DNA of 64,000 bases from the NCBI GenBank assembly GCA_963931925.1, contig OZ007569.1, positions 47,133,021 through 47,197,020 on the forward strand, in the 5' to 3' direction. Origin of the DNA: Onchidella celtica (taxonomy: Eukaryota; Mollusca; Gastropoda; Systellommatophora; Onchidiidae). The notes below the pieces were generated by a model. It saw nothing but the letters and a program-made list of their open reading frames with translations, did no database searches and was not told the DNA's origin. Positions within the stretch are counted from its first letter, which is position 1. Each line of letters opens with the position of its first letter. Of the stretch, positions 19,900-31,150 are shown in pieces. Both the position numbers and the translations under genes were made by a program.

Positions 19900-22814
19900 T
19901 GTTGCTGTTGCGGTTCATTTTTACTCTTTTTTTTTTTATTATTATTTTCAAAACATCTTTCTTAAACAGACGGGGTCGGTTGCAAAGACATAGCATTTTA
20001 ATGTAATAGCATTCAGTGTGATTTGTTTTAGAATTGTCAGGTGTCTCTGTATACTATAGCAATATTTTATAAGTAAATTGAAGCAGGGTGACAGTACATC
20101 TTTTTCAGTTATTATGGCAAATCTTTTGAAGTAATAAAACAGAAATACGAGGAACTCAACTTTCTGACGTCATATAAAACAACCAACACACGGCACAACA
20201 TTCATATTGGTATGGATCAAAGAGCTTATTGAACACACTAGAGTCAGAACTGTCACGGTGCGCATGGTTCACGAAGTGTGCCAAATTGAAGCTAAACCTG
20301 GTGGGAGGTTTGGGGCAAGCTGTGCCTGCTAATTTCTATATATGAAGGAAAACATGGAATTGGCCAACTTTGTTTTGCGTTGATTGTGTGACAGAACGGC
20401 GGTGTGAGAGTCAAGCTTTCAGCTACTAGTTCTGAAAGTTTGAATTCCCAAAGAAAATTCACTGACAACTAAAAACACGCCTCTATCATAACCCTCCCCG
20501 CTTCCCCAATAAAGATGACAAAAGCCAACAATATTACAATAATAGGACCAGTAAAAATATCACTGCCATGGATTGAACACTCATTCTGTTAACTGACCTA
20601 TGAAAGTCTGTTGAAGTGCGTCTCAGAATTCGTGGCCAGCTAAATTGGCAACCTCTTTCAAACGCATGGATGAAAATCGATGAAAGTTTGCCTGAGGTGC
20701 TTTTTCTGTTAATCTTGGTAGAAAATTATTTTTCAGTGTAGATTAATGTAGAAATTAATAAAAATCCTACCATAAAATTGAAGTATATTATATCAAGGCA
20801 GATGGTCTTTTCACATTCTAACGGGTTTACACTAGATGACATCACACGCATGACTTCAGTTCATCTCCGCGTACAAGAAAATACAATTTCCGTACTTTAT
20901 TAACACAACCTAGCAAAACGTTCACATCTCTCAGAATACACCTAAACGTTGACGCCTGCCAAAGCTTGGTATTCAGTATCTCCCGTGCGTTCTTTAGTAC
21001 CCAGGATCTAGGAACGAACAGAGAAACCGGCAGATTGGTTCATACCTTCAAGAGATCATTGATGAAATCAAGACCCGCAACAGCCGACATACTAGAATTA
21101 GGAAAAATGGATTAATTTTTTTAGAATATTAATTGTGAAATGAGGAGTGTTGTTTTGACTCTATGGGCGCATCCATATCGGAAAACTGAGTCATTTTCAA
21201 TCCTCTGGGGGGCTTCTTTCTGGAAAACTTGCTGTGTAGGCCTATCGCTAATAATGTTAGTGTAAGACGCTGCGGCCCTCCAGCTAAGTAGCCTACATAC
21301 TAAACCTGGGAGACCATATGATATCAATTTCGGTCTTTCAGGCTTTGGCTTGTATCACCAGTTATCTGTGCCATTCTAAGGCCCAAGCCTTCATCTATCC
21401 ACATCTTACACAGTTAGACTAAATCGCTAGGCCTAGAATATCGGTGCTTATAGGCTTCTAAATAGACATGTATGTATCAGTGAAGTGTAAACTCTGATCC
21501 TTTCACTCGTCTGTTGTTGCATTAGTAGAACAGCAATTTTGAACCGTCTTGATATAGTTGAAATCGCAAACTCGAAGGTGAAAATGGAAGAAACGGTGTC
21601 ACGATGGCAGCCAAATAGATTACAGCAGATATTTGCCCCAAAAATATATGCCTAAAGTCATGTGCTACTTCGCACACGTCCGTGAGCAAACTTCTAACTC
21701 CAGTGTGTTCTTTAAGCTCTTCGGTTGCATCTCAAATAGTGGCACAAACGCTGTGTAAAATAACTTTGTCCGAAGTGGTTCGCTTTTGTTGTTTATCAGC
21801 CTTGGATGACTAAGTGGTGGCTGGTTACGCGACTCATTAAACCAAGGGTCGTGCACTTACCCGAACTCACCCAGTTTAGAGAGGTAAAAATCTGTTTTCT
21901 GGTAGTGTTCTCGATTCCATACTTGATCTGAAAAACCTATACTATTATCGTATTGATATTCCTCTTCCCTCCCCCCACGCGTCAATTGACGCTTCCCTCA
22001 AACAATATGGCCGAAAAGCTCACACTTCTGAGAGCACAGTTCTGACTCTAGTGCGCACTATAGACTCTTTGGTATGGATATAATCAGAGAGTATACTCTC
22101 TGATATAATTATGGGACGATTGTGCGATTTTCCCTTTCGTCTGTCCAACCTGTCCCAATTTTATAAATTGTTGACACATAAAGTATTTCTACACATGGCA
22201 CAAAAGGGCAGTAACTATTATCTGTGTTGCTATTGGTGGCTAATCTACGATCTTTTTGATCTTTGCAATTGAGGTTTTGACTGAGCTTGAGATAGTGCCA
22301 GCTTGATTTGTTCCATCATGAAATGACCTAAATCCTAAAGGTATATCTGATTCTTGAGAAACAAAGGCAAACAAAAAAATGTAACAGTATTTATGTATTA
22401 TTAGTTATTTTCATTATAATATGATAATGGTGATGATACTGTTTTCTGAAATGTTTTCTATCATTAGTTATTGAACAATATAATAAATAAATTAAGTTCG
22501 TATAGCTACTTCAAAATATCAGATTATTTCTCTTTTAACTCCTGAGCAACACAAAAGGCTATGCATGTGCAATTTGTTCATTTGACATAGCAAATCATTT
22601 TCAATAAAATGTGTTAAATTTCTTCGTGTTTCTCAATCTTGTTATTTTTATACATTTGTTGTTTTTTGTTATTGTTGTTGTTGTTATCATTTTTTCCTTC
22701 ACTGTTACACTGTCATATTTCCTTGCTGTTATCATCGTTCTCTTCGCTATCATTAAACTTTCTACCACTTTTCTCGTTCTTGTCTTTGTTGCTGTTTATT
22801 TTAGACATTTCAAA
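19900..22814. other. Gene-free stretch
   Basis: About 2.9 kb of AT-rich sequence. Short ORFs on both strands show no recognisable domain. No known repeat family was identified; it may be unique intergenic DNA. Confidence 0.4.
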
Positions 22815-22819
22815 AGCTT

Positions 22820-22890
22820 AATTTTGAGTCGAAGTTTGGGTTAGAGTTTGGGTTTACTGAAATATATCAGCATAAATTATCGCGTCCACT
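22820..22890 (-). mobile_element. LINE tail fragment (copy H)
   Basis: GAGTTTGGGTTTACTGAAAT then ATCAGCATAAATTATCGCGTC resembles the family tail at 30875-30910 (GAGTTTGGGTTGTACAGCGC then ATCAGTATAATAATGACGAC). Only the terminal 70 bp are present. Confidence 0.4.
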
Positions 22891-23083
22891 ACACATTTGA
22901 TCAACAAATTATGAATATCCAGCTGAAAACTGTTGTTGTTGTTGTTGTCGCATGATACGTGATGCTATTCATGTATATGTCATCGGCCGACACACAAAAT
23001 CAGCCAAGTGGAATGCTGACAATTTTACAGCAGAAGGATAAAACTTACTAAAACTAGATACGCGCATGTAAGCCCTAAAATTC

Positions 23084-23152
23084 CCACAGTTTAGTAGGAG
23101 TTCCATCCACAGTTTAGTAGGATTTCCATCCACAGTTTAGTAGGAGTTCCAT
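23084..23152. repeat. Three tandem copies of a 23-bp unit
   Basis: CCACAGTTTAGTAGGAG plus TTCCAT is repeated at 23084, 23107 and 23130 with one substitution. A short minisatellite without visible function. Confidence 0.9.
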
Positions 23153-24792
23153 CCTTTCTCATCGTTGTTTGACCTTAGTGACACGCTTCGCGCAATGATA
23201 AATCATTTGCCTGTGGTCGTTTCATGATATTTCTTTCTTCACTATATTATTTTTTGTCTTTACGATTGTCGCAAGTGAAGATGCAGCTGGAAACATGTTT
23301 TTAAAGTGCCAATTACTTTATATAATGAATTTTTTTATGCAGAAACATGAAAAATCTAACCAGAAATCACACACACTTTTCAAAGCTAGCCCAAGAGTAA
23401 ATGAATAAAGCAGTCACACAACCGGACAAAGACAACATAGGTGCTGACCTTTCCATTGATGCCTTACACTGCCAGGATGTCATGAGTGATGTAATGAAAG
23501 GAAGAGTAACTAAATGGCCAATTCTTAAATATCGCGACATTCCATAAGGTTTGGCAGTGTCTGTACCCGGGCGCCTGTCAAAACGGATATCAGCCGGTGA
23601 TTAATGACCTTCATGCTAGTGAACTAAGTGATTCGCTCCGATAGTGGGAAAATGCCTCCGTGGAAGTTACAAACCATGTTTGTGCAAATGGTAAATAAAA
23701 CTCTTTGACTATCCAGAATCCTGTTCCTGCGTTCAGGAACATCACAACAATCAATCATGCTACCTGTAAAAACTTTTTTCTCATATTAAAAAAAAAAAAA
23801 AAAAGTTTCTCATTTATGTCCAATCAGTAAAATATTTCTCCTGTCCTCCTCATTGAACTCTTTTCTGTGCACATACGACTTCCTGTGTTATTGGCGTGTC
23901 GCGGTCGCGTCGCATTTTTTTTCTTAATCTAGGCTAATGATTGGAGACGCTCATATGTGCGAAATTGGGCTCATTACAGAGCCAACGAGAGCATGAAACG
24001 AAGAAGCGACGGCAGCTGGACAGAGCCGCATGTGTGCGCCTAGCCAACACATTGGTCACCCATTTATCTAGCTGCATGTTCCTTTTTCGTGTACTTCCTG
24101 CTCTCTTTTTCAAACATCCTTCCTGCATACTTTCCAGCCTCTTGTCTTTTGTCATATCCTAGACAATCTGCCCCGTTTTCTTTCCCTAGCTTCTTTTCTT
24201 GGCTGCCATTTCCTGAATTTCTGGAATTTGCTGCTCTACAGCTCCACCACTCCTCATTCGCATCTGCAGTAAAAGTACTTTCTGCAAGTTGGAAACTTTA
24301 CCATCTTCGTTCTTTAATACCAATTGCAGAGCCATGTAAAAACGATGAGACAAAAAGACATGAAATAAACATCTCCATGTTTCATCACATCATTCAAAAA
24401 AGAGTATAATCAAACCTATCACCCTGCTCTTTGATAGAAGTTGCCGGTTACTCCACGTTCTCCTCGCTGGTTTTGTTAAGTCTGGCAGTTTGTCGTCCTG
24501 AAAATGAACACAATGCAGGCGGCCCCGCACGCACCTTCGGTGATTGGACGCTTGACCTTCTGCGGTCAGTAATGGACGATACATGTTTTCATCATTCTAT
24601 ACATGGAGTTACAAGAAATGCTCACAAGTTTAAAACAGTGCATTTTGACACTTTCTGTGGTCTGATCAGCTTCGGGCTTTAACACAATATGTATGAAATA
24701 TAGGAGATTGCAATTAAAACATTTTGAAATTACGGGGATGTTCAGCAGACCAACCATATGTTCCTGTAATTGGTGGGTAATGTTCTGTTATA
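23153..24792. other. Gene-free stretch
   Basis: No domain-bearing ORF, RNA gene or repeat was recognised, apart from an A17 run near 23790. Confidence 0.4.
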
Positions 24793-24939
24793 CCGGTAAC
24801 TATAATAGTTCGTCCATCAGGTATGATGATGACCTTAACAACACCAGAGGAATAAAGAACAGAAATTGTTGAGAATTTCAACACATGGACAATAAAGAGA
24901 ACTAAAGGACACAGAGGACAGAATGGAAAGACCGTTCTT

Positions 24940-27900
24940 TCATGACTTATGGCTTCTCATGTGACTGATAAGTCCTATTTTTGCCTTGCAGACCCTTCCG
25001 CATAAATGACAAGAGTGCTCCGTTGGTTCAGTACCACTGGGCCTTTTCTTGCGCCGTTCTCTTTTTTTGATAGCCTGCTGGACTCTGTCAGCTTCCCATG
25101 CTTTGCTGCCTCTGGTAAGGGCCGCCCTCCAATTTGCACGATCAAGCGAGAGCTTTTCCCACTCACTCACATCAATGGCAAAGGCCTTCAGTGATTGCTT
25201 GAGAGTGTCTTTGTAACGTCTCTTTGGGGCCCCAACATTCCTCGTTCCATTGGAGAGCTCAGAGAAGAAGATTTGCTTAGGGAGTCTGGAGTCGGGCATT
25301 CTGACAACGTGTCCTGCCCAACGTAGCTGAATTTTTTTCAGGTGGCAGAAGATGCTCAATTCCTTGGCACGATTGAGGACCTCAGTGTCTGGAATTTTAT
25401 TCTGCCATTTGATCCTTAGGATCTTTCTAAGGCAGGCCAGATGAAAGTGATTTAGCTTTCTGGCATGCGATTGGTACACTGTCCAGGTTTCAGCCCCATA
25501 GAGTAGGGTGGGAAGGACCACAGCATTGTACACTTTCAGCTTAGTGTCTGTGCGAATGCCGGCAACATCCCATACTCTCTTTCGAAGCCTGCCAAATGCA
25601 GAGCTGGCTTTGCTGATTCTTGAGAGAATTTCAGTATCAACACGAGCCGCGGAAGACAGTGTACTGCCAAGATAGGTGAAGTTCTCCGACACCTTCAGAA
25701 GACTGTCATGGACTTTGATATTTGGGGTCACAGGATACTTGTCGTCTGGAGTAGGCTGATGGAGCACTTCCGTCTTCTTTGTGCTTATTGTGAGGCCAAA
25801 GTTGTCACAGGCACTAGAGAACTTATCAACACAGTTTTGCATGCTATCCTCATCGTGTGCCAGAAGTGCACAATCATCAGCAAATAGTAGGTCACAGACT
25901 TGAGTACTTTTGGTTTTGGTTTTTGCCTGAAGTCTCCTGAGGTTGAATAGACTGCCATCAGTTCGGTACTTGATGCTTACCCCTTGATGAGGAGAGCTAA
26001 AGGCTTCTTGTAGCATTGCAGAGAACATGATGCTGAACAGAGTTGGGGCTAAGACACAACCCTGTTTTACCCCATTTGTGACAGCAAAGGGCTCTGAAAC
26101 ACTGCCGTTGCTTTTGACTGCAGCTTGCATGCCATCATGAAACTGGCGCACTATTGTGATGAATTCGGGTGGACACCCAAACTTCGCCAAGATTTTCCAG
26201 AGGCCTTCACGACACACTGTGTCAAATGCTTTTGTGAGGTCAACAAATGTGATATACAGCGCTTTATTTTGTTCCATGCATTTTTCCTGAATCTGTCTGG
26301 CAGCAAAAATCATATCCGCCGTTCCCCTCTCTTTACGAAAGCCACATTGGCTCTCGGGAAGCAAGTCATTTGACGAGAGGTGATCAAGAAGGCGATTCAG
26401 AAGCATTCTTGCCAATATTTTGCCAGCAATTGAAAGTAGAGAGATTCCCCGATGGTTGTCACAGACTTGGCTGTCCCCTTTGTTTTTGTACAGATGGATG
26501 ATTGAAGCATCTTTGAAGTCCTGTGGCAGCTTCCCTGCTTTCAACATATGATTGAACAAATCGGTCAACCTTTCAATAAGCTTTTCTCCACCGAAGGCAT
26601 ACACCTCAGCAGGAATTGAATCCACGCCTGGTGATTTGTTAAAGGACATCTGATTTGTGGCAGTTCGGGTCTCATTTGCTGTGAATGGCTTGGCAAGAGT
26701 TGCATTAATAGGAGTCTGAGGGAGGCGGTCAATGGACTCAGTATTTATATTTGATGGCCGATTTAGCACACCTCCGAAATGTTCTGCCCAACGCTGAATT
26801 ATGGCATTCAATTCAACAATGCGTGTTGAACCATCTGACGCAAGAAGTGGCGTAGTGCCAGAGCGGGATGGTCCAAACACAGCTCGGAGGCTCTCAAAGA
26901 ACTTTCTAGTGTTGTTTGTGTCGGCATATTTCTGAGTTTCTCTTACTCGCTCTTCAAGCCAGTCATTTTTCATTTTCCTCAGCTTCTTCTGGAGTACACC
27001 CTTACATGCACGCAGTGCATCAGCTTTTGCTGTGGAAGAGGGGTCACTGCAGTGAGCTTGGATGAGACTATTTTTTTCTTTGATGAGCACTTTGATTTCA
27101 TTATCATTATCATTGAACCAGTCCTGGTGCTTGCGGACAGGAAAACCAACTGTGCTGCTGGCGCAAGAGTGTACAGTCGTATTTAGGTCAGTCCAGCTCT
27201 GTTCAATGTTCTCAGGGTCAAAAGTCAAGCAATCCAATTTTGAGGAGAGTTCTGATGAGAGCTCGCTCTGTTTCTCAGCTGAGCAGAGTTTTGAAACATT
27301 TAGGCGTTTAGGTGGCGCTTTCCCTTGAGGGCGTCTATTGCGCCTCAATGTTAGTCTGAGCTTGCAAACAATGAGTCTGTGGTCAGTTCCACACTCGGCA
27401 CCACACATCGCCTTTGTTACAAGGACATCCTTTCTGTCAGTCTTCCTCACAATGACATAGTCTATGAGATGCCAATGCTTTGAGCGGGGATGCATCCATG
27501 ACGTTCTGTTTCTCACGGGGAGACTAAAATTTGTGTTGGTAATGAACAGGCCAAATTCAGCGCACAAAGTAAGTAAGCGCAACCCATTGTTATTGCATGA
27601 ACCAACTCCATGAGGGCCCAAAACATTTGGCCACGCTGAGATTTCGGAGCCAACCCTAGCATTGAAGTCCCCCAAGAGAATCAGCTTATCAGCTGCCGGG
27701 ACAGAGCATATGACAGATTCTAGATCAGAATAGAACCTGTCTTTGGCTTCATCTGGGTTTGTCATGGTGGGCGCATATGCGCTAATGAGGGTGGCTGACT
27801 GGCTTTTCCCAACTGAGATCCTGAGTGTCATTAGCCTGTCATTTATTTCAATTGGCATGGACTGCAAGTTTCTGACAAGGTCATTTTTAATTGCAAACCC

Positions 27901-28167
27901 AACACCATGCTGTCTCGGTTCGACTGCACCCTTGCCTTTCCAGAAGAAGGTGTATCCACCACTGAGCTCTTTGAGTTGGCCACTATCAGGGAGTCTGGTC
28001 TCACTGAGTGCCACTATGTCCAGGTTGTACCTGCTGAGCTCAATGGCAATAAGTGCAGTGCGTCTTTCCGGGTTGTTTGAGTTGTCCTGTAGTGTGCGTA
28101 TATTCCAGGCTCCTAGCCTGAGTAAGCTGAATTTCTTTTTGTTTCGACCGCAAAAAGGGATCCCCAC
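24940..28167 (-). CDS. LINE ORF2: AP endonuclease, reverse transcriptase, C2H2 finger
   Basis: This nicks target DNA and primes reverse transcription of the element RNA at the nick. Residues 17-270 form an apurinic-type endonuclease (LGAWNIRTL, SETRLP Glu57, LLGDFNARVG Asp167/Asn169, GTDHRLI Asp262/His263). RT spans about 510-800 with FVDLTKAFDT (motif A, Asp643), GVKQGCVLAPTLF (motif B) and LLFADDCALLA (Asp764-Asp765). A thumb-like region with WAGHVVRMPD follows, and a classic C2H2 finger closes the protein (Cys1053, Cys1056, His1069, His1073). There are no internal stops. No ATG lies near the start: the frame is open back to a TAG near 28230 and a GTG is used here as a nominal start, so translation probably depends on the overlapping upstream frame. 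Confidence 0.93.
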   Translation of the reverse strand: MGIPFCGRNKKKFSLLRLGAWNIRTLQDNSNNPERRTALIAIELSRYNLDIVALSETRLPDSGQLKELSGGYTFFWKGKGAVEPRQHGVGFAIKNDLVRNLQSMPIEINDRLMTLRISVGKSQSATLISAYAPTMTNPDEAKDRFYSDLESVICSVPAADKLILLGDFNARVGSEISAWPNVLGPHGVGSCNNNGLRLLTLCAEFGLFITNTNFSLPVRNRTSWMHPRSKHWHLIDYVIVRKTDRKDVLVTKAMCGAECGTDHRLIVCKLRLTLRRNRRPQGKAPPKRLNVSKLCSAEKQSELSSELSSKLDCLTFDPENIEQSWTDLNTTVHSCASSTVGFPVRKHQDWFNDNDNEIKVLIKEKNSLIQAHCSDPSSTAKADALRACKGVLQKKLRKMKNDWLEERVRETQKYADTNNTRKFFESLRAVFGPSRSGTTPLLASDGSTRIVELNAIIQRWAEHFGGVLNRPSNINTESIDRLPQTPINATLAKPFTANETRTATNQMSFNKSPGVDSIPAEVYAFGGEKLIERLTDLFNHMLKAGKLPQDFKDASIIHLYKNKGDSQVCDNHRGISLLSIAGKILARMLLNRLLDHLSSNDLLPESQCGFRKERGTADMIFAARQIQEKCMEQNKALYITFVDLTKAFDTVCREGLWKILAKFGCPPEFITIVRQFHDGMQAAVKSNGSVSEPFAVTNGVKQGCVLAPTLFSIMFSAMLQEAFSSPHQGVSIKYRTDGSLFNLRRLQAKTKTKSTQVCDLLFADDCALLAHDEDSMQNCVDKFSSACDNFGLTISTKKTEVLHQPTPDDKYPVTPNIKVHDSLLKVSENFTYLGSTLSSAARVDTEILSRISKASSAFGRLRKRVWDVAGIRTDTKLKVYNAVVLPTLLYGAETWTVYQSHARKLNHFHLACLRKILRIKWQNKIPDTEVLNRAKELSIFCHLKKIQLRWAGHVVRMPDSRLPKQIFFSELSNGTRNVGAPKRRYKDTLKQSLKAFAIDVSEWEKLSLDRANWRAALTRGSKAWEADRVQQAIKKRERRKKRPSGTEPTEHSCHLCGRVCKAKIGLISHMRSHKS

Positions 28168-28184
28168 TGGTCGCGGTATACCAG

Positions 28185-28784
28185 TCAGGGTGATGTGAAG
28201 TGGGCTTTCTTTAGGGCACCTTTTCTAGCCCCTTCCTCAGTTGAGGTGAGCAGTGCTATCCTTAAATAAGGCTGCTCAGCTACTGTGGGTGCTGCCTCCC
28301 CACGCCTCCACTTCAATCGACGATGAAGCGACCATAGCCCACAGCCACCAACGTGTAGGTCTGTGCTAACAGCTTCCAGTCTATCCAAACCTGCTGCCAC
28401 CGCACTCGCCCATCGCCGTTGGAATTTTGAGAGGAAAGAAGACGAGACAAAGATGAAAGAAGACGAGGTGAGTGTTAAGACTGGCGCAAAGAATTTGTTT
28501 TTAGTGAGAAAGAGCTGCGCAAACATCAGACTCACTCTCTCGCCTGGACACAACTTATCCAAGTGGCAAGACAGGGTCAAGACGACTGGAAATGTATCCA
28601 GGTGCAGGAGGATGCCAGAGGGACAGTCATATTGCCTGACCGGCTGCCTGTAGGCTACTCCACAGCCTCGCAGTCCCAACTGACTAGGGTGAAAGACCCA
28701 AACCAAAGAACACCAATACTGGTGGATGCTCTGTGTCACGATATCCAGGCCAGAGTGACGGTATATTGCCATCTGCCCTATCAA
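28185..28784 (-). CDS. Upstream ORF of the RTE-like LINE (possible ORF1)
   Basis: A 199-codon frame immediately upstream of ORF2. Its stop (TGA, 28185-28187) lies inside the region where the ORF2 frame is already open (from about 28229), so the two overlap by some 45 bp in different frames. Short overlapping ORF1s are known in RTE elements. The protein has no recognisable domain; its C-terminal half is rich in Arg, Ala and Leu. It could be a leader ORF enabling reinitiation or frameshift into ORF2, or simply untranslated leader. The start is uncertain because no ATG opens the frame. Confidence 0.45.
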   Translation of the reverse strand: MIGQMAIYRHSGLDIVTQSIHQYWCSLVWVFHPSQLGLRGCGVAYRQPVRQYDCPSGILLHLDTFPVVLTLSCHLDKLCPGERVSLMFAQLFLTKNKFFAPVLTLTSSSFIFVSSSFLSKFQRRWASAVAAGLDRLEAVSTDLHVGGCGLWSLHRRLKWRRGEAAPTVAEQPYLRIALLTSTEEGARKGALKKAHFTSP

Positions 28785-29103
28785 TCAACCACTGGCCTGC
28801 TGCCGCCAGCTTCGAAGCTGCGTCCGGGAAGTTTGCTCAATTCTTCGTCTGTGATTTAGGCAAACAAGCCTATGACCACACCGCTACCGGGGGCCAATAT
28901 GAAGGACTCAAGTACTGAGGGTCACATTGTGCCCTAGCATGTGGCCGTTGGGTTAGATGAAACCTCCTCCGCCCTGGCCGTTTGCACCGACAGGTGCACG
29001 CCCACTGATACCATGCTAGCGTACCAGTTCATGAAACAGGTTGTACTGGATTACATGTTACCAGTAGCAGATTTTTCTGACCTGACAACACCCGGTAACT
29101 ATA

Positions 29104-30230
29104 GTGTTTGACATTTGTCTGAAGTTTTACTTGGTCTCGAAATTTCCATTATTGCGTTCTTGGCAGCGTATTTGCAAGATTATCCAGGCGTCAAATTTAA
29201 ACAGACAATCAAGGAGACTCAAACATCGTTTTGCTCTACTAAAAGTCTGAGTGAGTCACAGCATGCGAGTACTTCATTTTTTAATCAGTTACGGTACCTA
29301 AAAACAAATTGTCATATCTCAAACCTGGAATAGCTTGAAAAGTCTGTCTAGCTGCTGTTGCAGAAGTATTGCTTTTGATCAGTCAATCACGAAGATTGTA
29401 GCGTCATGCTGTTCACGGGGACGATCGATAATTATTGTTGTTCGCACTCGGTGGCCTTTCTTCCCCCTCCCCGTCGGTGTAACGTTTCCTGCCTTCTCTC
29501 ACGCTGTCACACTGTGCTTAATCCAGTGCTTAGTCAGGATGGATGCTCTGAATGACTAGATCTAATTACTATGGACTAACTTAACTGCTATGTTGACAGA
29601 TTAATTTCACACACTCCTCCTGCATTTCTCTTCCTCTCGCTAACTTTCTTCTGACACAAACCGTGATAGACACGGCACCAACACGCTAAGTAACCAACTA
29701 AACTCAATTCTATAAGTTATAATGAACGAGATCTGTATTAATATCTACACAACGTTACTTAATTCAATAATAATGAGGAACATGAATTATACAATAGCAC
29801 GGTAATTTACGCTGGAATGAATCAAGGGAATCAATACGTAATAATCGAAAGACTTCGTAGTATTCAATCTCTAGCTAATGGCATGACACACATATAAAGT
29901 ATAAAGTATAAGGAAACCTCTCCTTTTTGGGTGTATGGCGCTTTCTGGGCACTGGTTCTTCCTCTTTGCTCTGGCCTGACTGTGCAGTTAGATGAACTCT
30001 GTACCCCCTAACGCTTAAGTCACCGGTGTCTTAAGAAATATCCGCACTAACGTGGAGAAAAAGATCGAATGAAGAATTTGTGCACATAAATTTCTGTTTG
30101 GATTATGCAGTTTTATGAACTTGGTTGCATAGATTCCGCAAGATTTATCAACAGATTTCATGCGTTGTGTTGTGTGACTCCTCCATGTTGAACACAAAAT
30201 AGTTCAGTCTGAGTGGTAAGAAACTCCTCA
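29104..30230. other. No recognised gene
   Basis: AT-rich sequence downstream of the LINE insertion. No domain-bearing ORF or known repeat was recognised. Confidence 0.4.
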
Positions 30231-30233
30231 GGT

Positions 30234-30705
30234 GGAGCAAGGCAGACGACGATCTTCAGAGGAAGAGTGGATTCTTTCATTGGATGTTTTTGGCCTTTAA
30301 CTTCCTGGCATCTTCTAGAACCCCCGGCCACACCGAATTCATAACTCCCGCTGTTCGTCATCCACCTTTTTTTCTTTCTCGCCGCCAGGCTCATCTTTGG
30401 GTTTGAAAGGTACGGCTGGTTTCTGGGTTGTTGTTTTTTTTACACACAATTCAACAGGAAGCATTTTCCTCTGTTGTTGCTATTTCCTTAAGGGTACTTC
30501 TAATTTGAACCGACAAATCCCCTTGCTCCTGCTTCCACCGCGAATATACTTGACTTCATTTCGGCATTCCTTAGATCCCCCATGAGATCCTGGTATTTGG
30601 CCACTTTGTATTTGTGCTGCTCCTCCATGTTTGTTTCATACGGGACCATTAGCTCGATCAGAGCGTATGTTTGAGCTCCCTTCGAGCTGAAATTATAGTA
30701 TCGAA
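30234..30705 (-). repeat. Dispersed repeat with PD-(D/E)XK-like coding remnant (copy 1)
   Basis: CGATCTTCAGAGGAAGAGTG, TTTGGCCTTTAACTTCCTGG and the block from 30500 (GAACCGACAAATCCCCTTGC, GAATATACTTGACTTCATTT, ATCCCCCATGAGATCCTGGT, GAGCTCCCTTCGAGCTGA) recur at 42970-43050 and 43800-43982. The minus strand of the second block decodes to the same protein fragment as 43789-44058 but is decayed and cut at 30700. Confidence 0.6.
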
Positions 30706-30861
30706 CTTTATTTACATTGTTTGCTTTACCTTAGAATACAGAAAAATATAGTAACTTTGCTTTCGTAAGTTATTTGAAAAGAAAAAACAACTCAGGAAAT
30801 GAGAGTAAAGCTTTCTGAACGTGGATTAAAGAAATAATTATGTATAAAATCAACGGAATTT

Positions 30862-31150
30862 GAGTCTGAGTTTGGGTTGTACAGCGCATCAGTATAATAA
30901 TGACGACTTTGCGCCTTCCATATTTTTTAGGGTACTTTATATCAGTTTGATATTCAGAGCTTCATCAATTCAAATTTCACGAGTAAAATTTAAAAGTTCT
31001 GCATAAAAGTGATTACATTTAAAGTCCTCAAAAAATATTTTGGATACATCTAGAAAGAATTTTGTAAATATATATTTATATATATATAAGTCTATTTAAA
31101 TCATGTCGTAGATTTCAAACTCTTTCAGAAAAGACGAGACGCAAAAAAAA
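30862..31150 (-). mobile_element. LINE 3' end fragment (copy F)
   Basis: The plus strand reads GAGTTTGGGTTGTACAGCGC, GGGTACTTTATATCAGTTTG, ATTCAGAGCTTCATCAATTC and onward to TTTCAGAAAAGACGAGAC, colinear with copy E. An A/T microsatellite (TATATATATA near 31080) interrupts it. Confidence 0.55.

Larger units (their letters stand above)
24805..29091 (-). mobile_element. Full-length RTE-like LINE with 12-bp target-site duplication
   Basis: CCGGTAACTATA flanks the element at 24793-24804 and 29092-29103, fixing a 4.29-kb insertion on the minus strand. It has a leader of about 300 bp, a small upstream frame, a 1075-codon ORF2 with apurinic endonuclease and RT, and a 135-bp 3' UTR whose end carries ATCATCATACC but no poly-A, as in RTE-type elements. 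Full length, the intact ORF2 and a perfect target duplication point to recent retrotransposition. Exact clade naming (RTE/BovB-like) is by motif resemblance only. Confidence 0.88.

Noticed and set aside
22611-22844. Hydrophobic 77-codon plus-strand frame as a small membrane protein
   Set aside because: T-rich low-complexity sequence (TTG/TTC repeats) yields Leu/Phe/Val runs; no supporting context.
27062-28198. Plus-strand frames opposite the LINE ORF2
   Set aside because: Antisense shadows of a well-supported 1075-codon gene.
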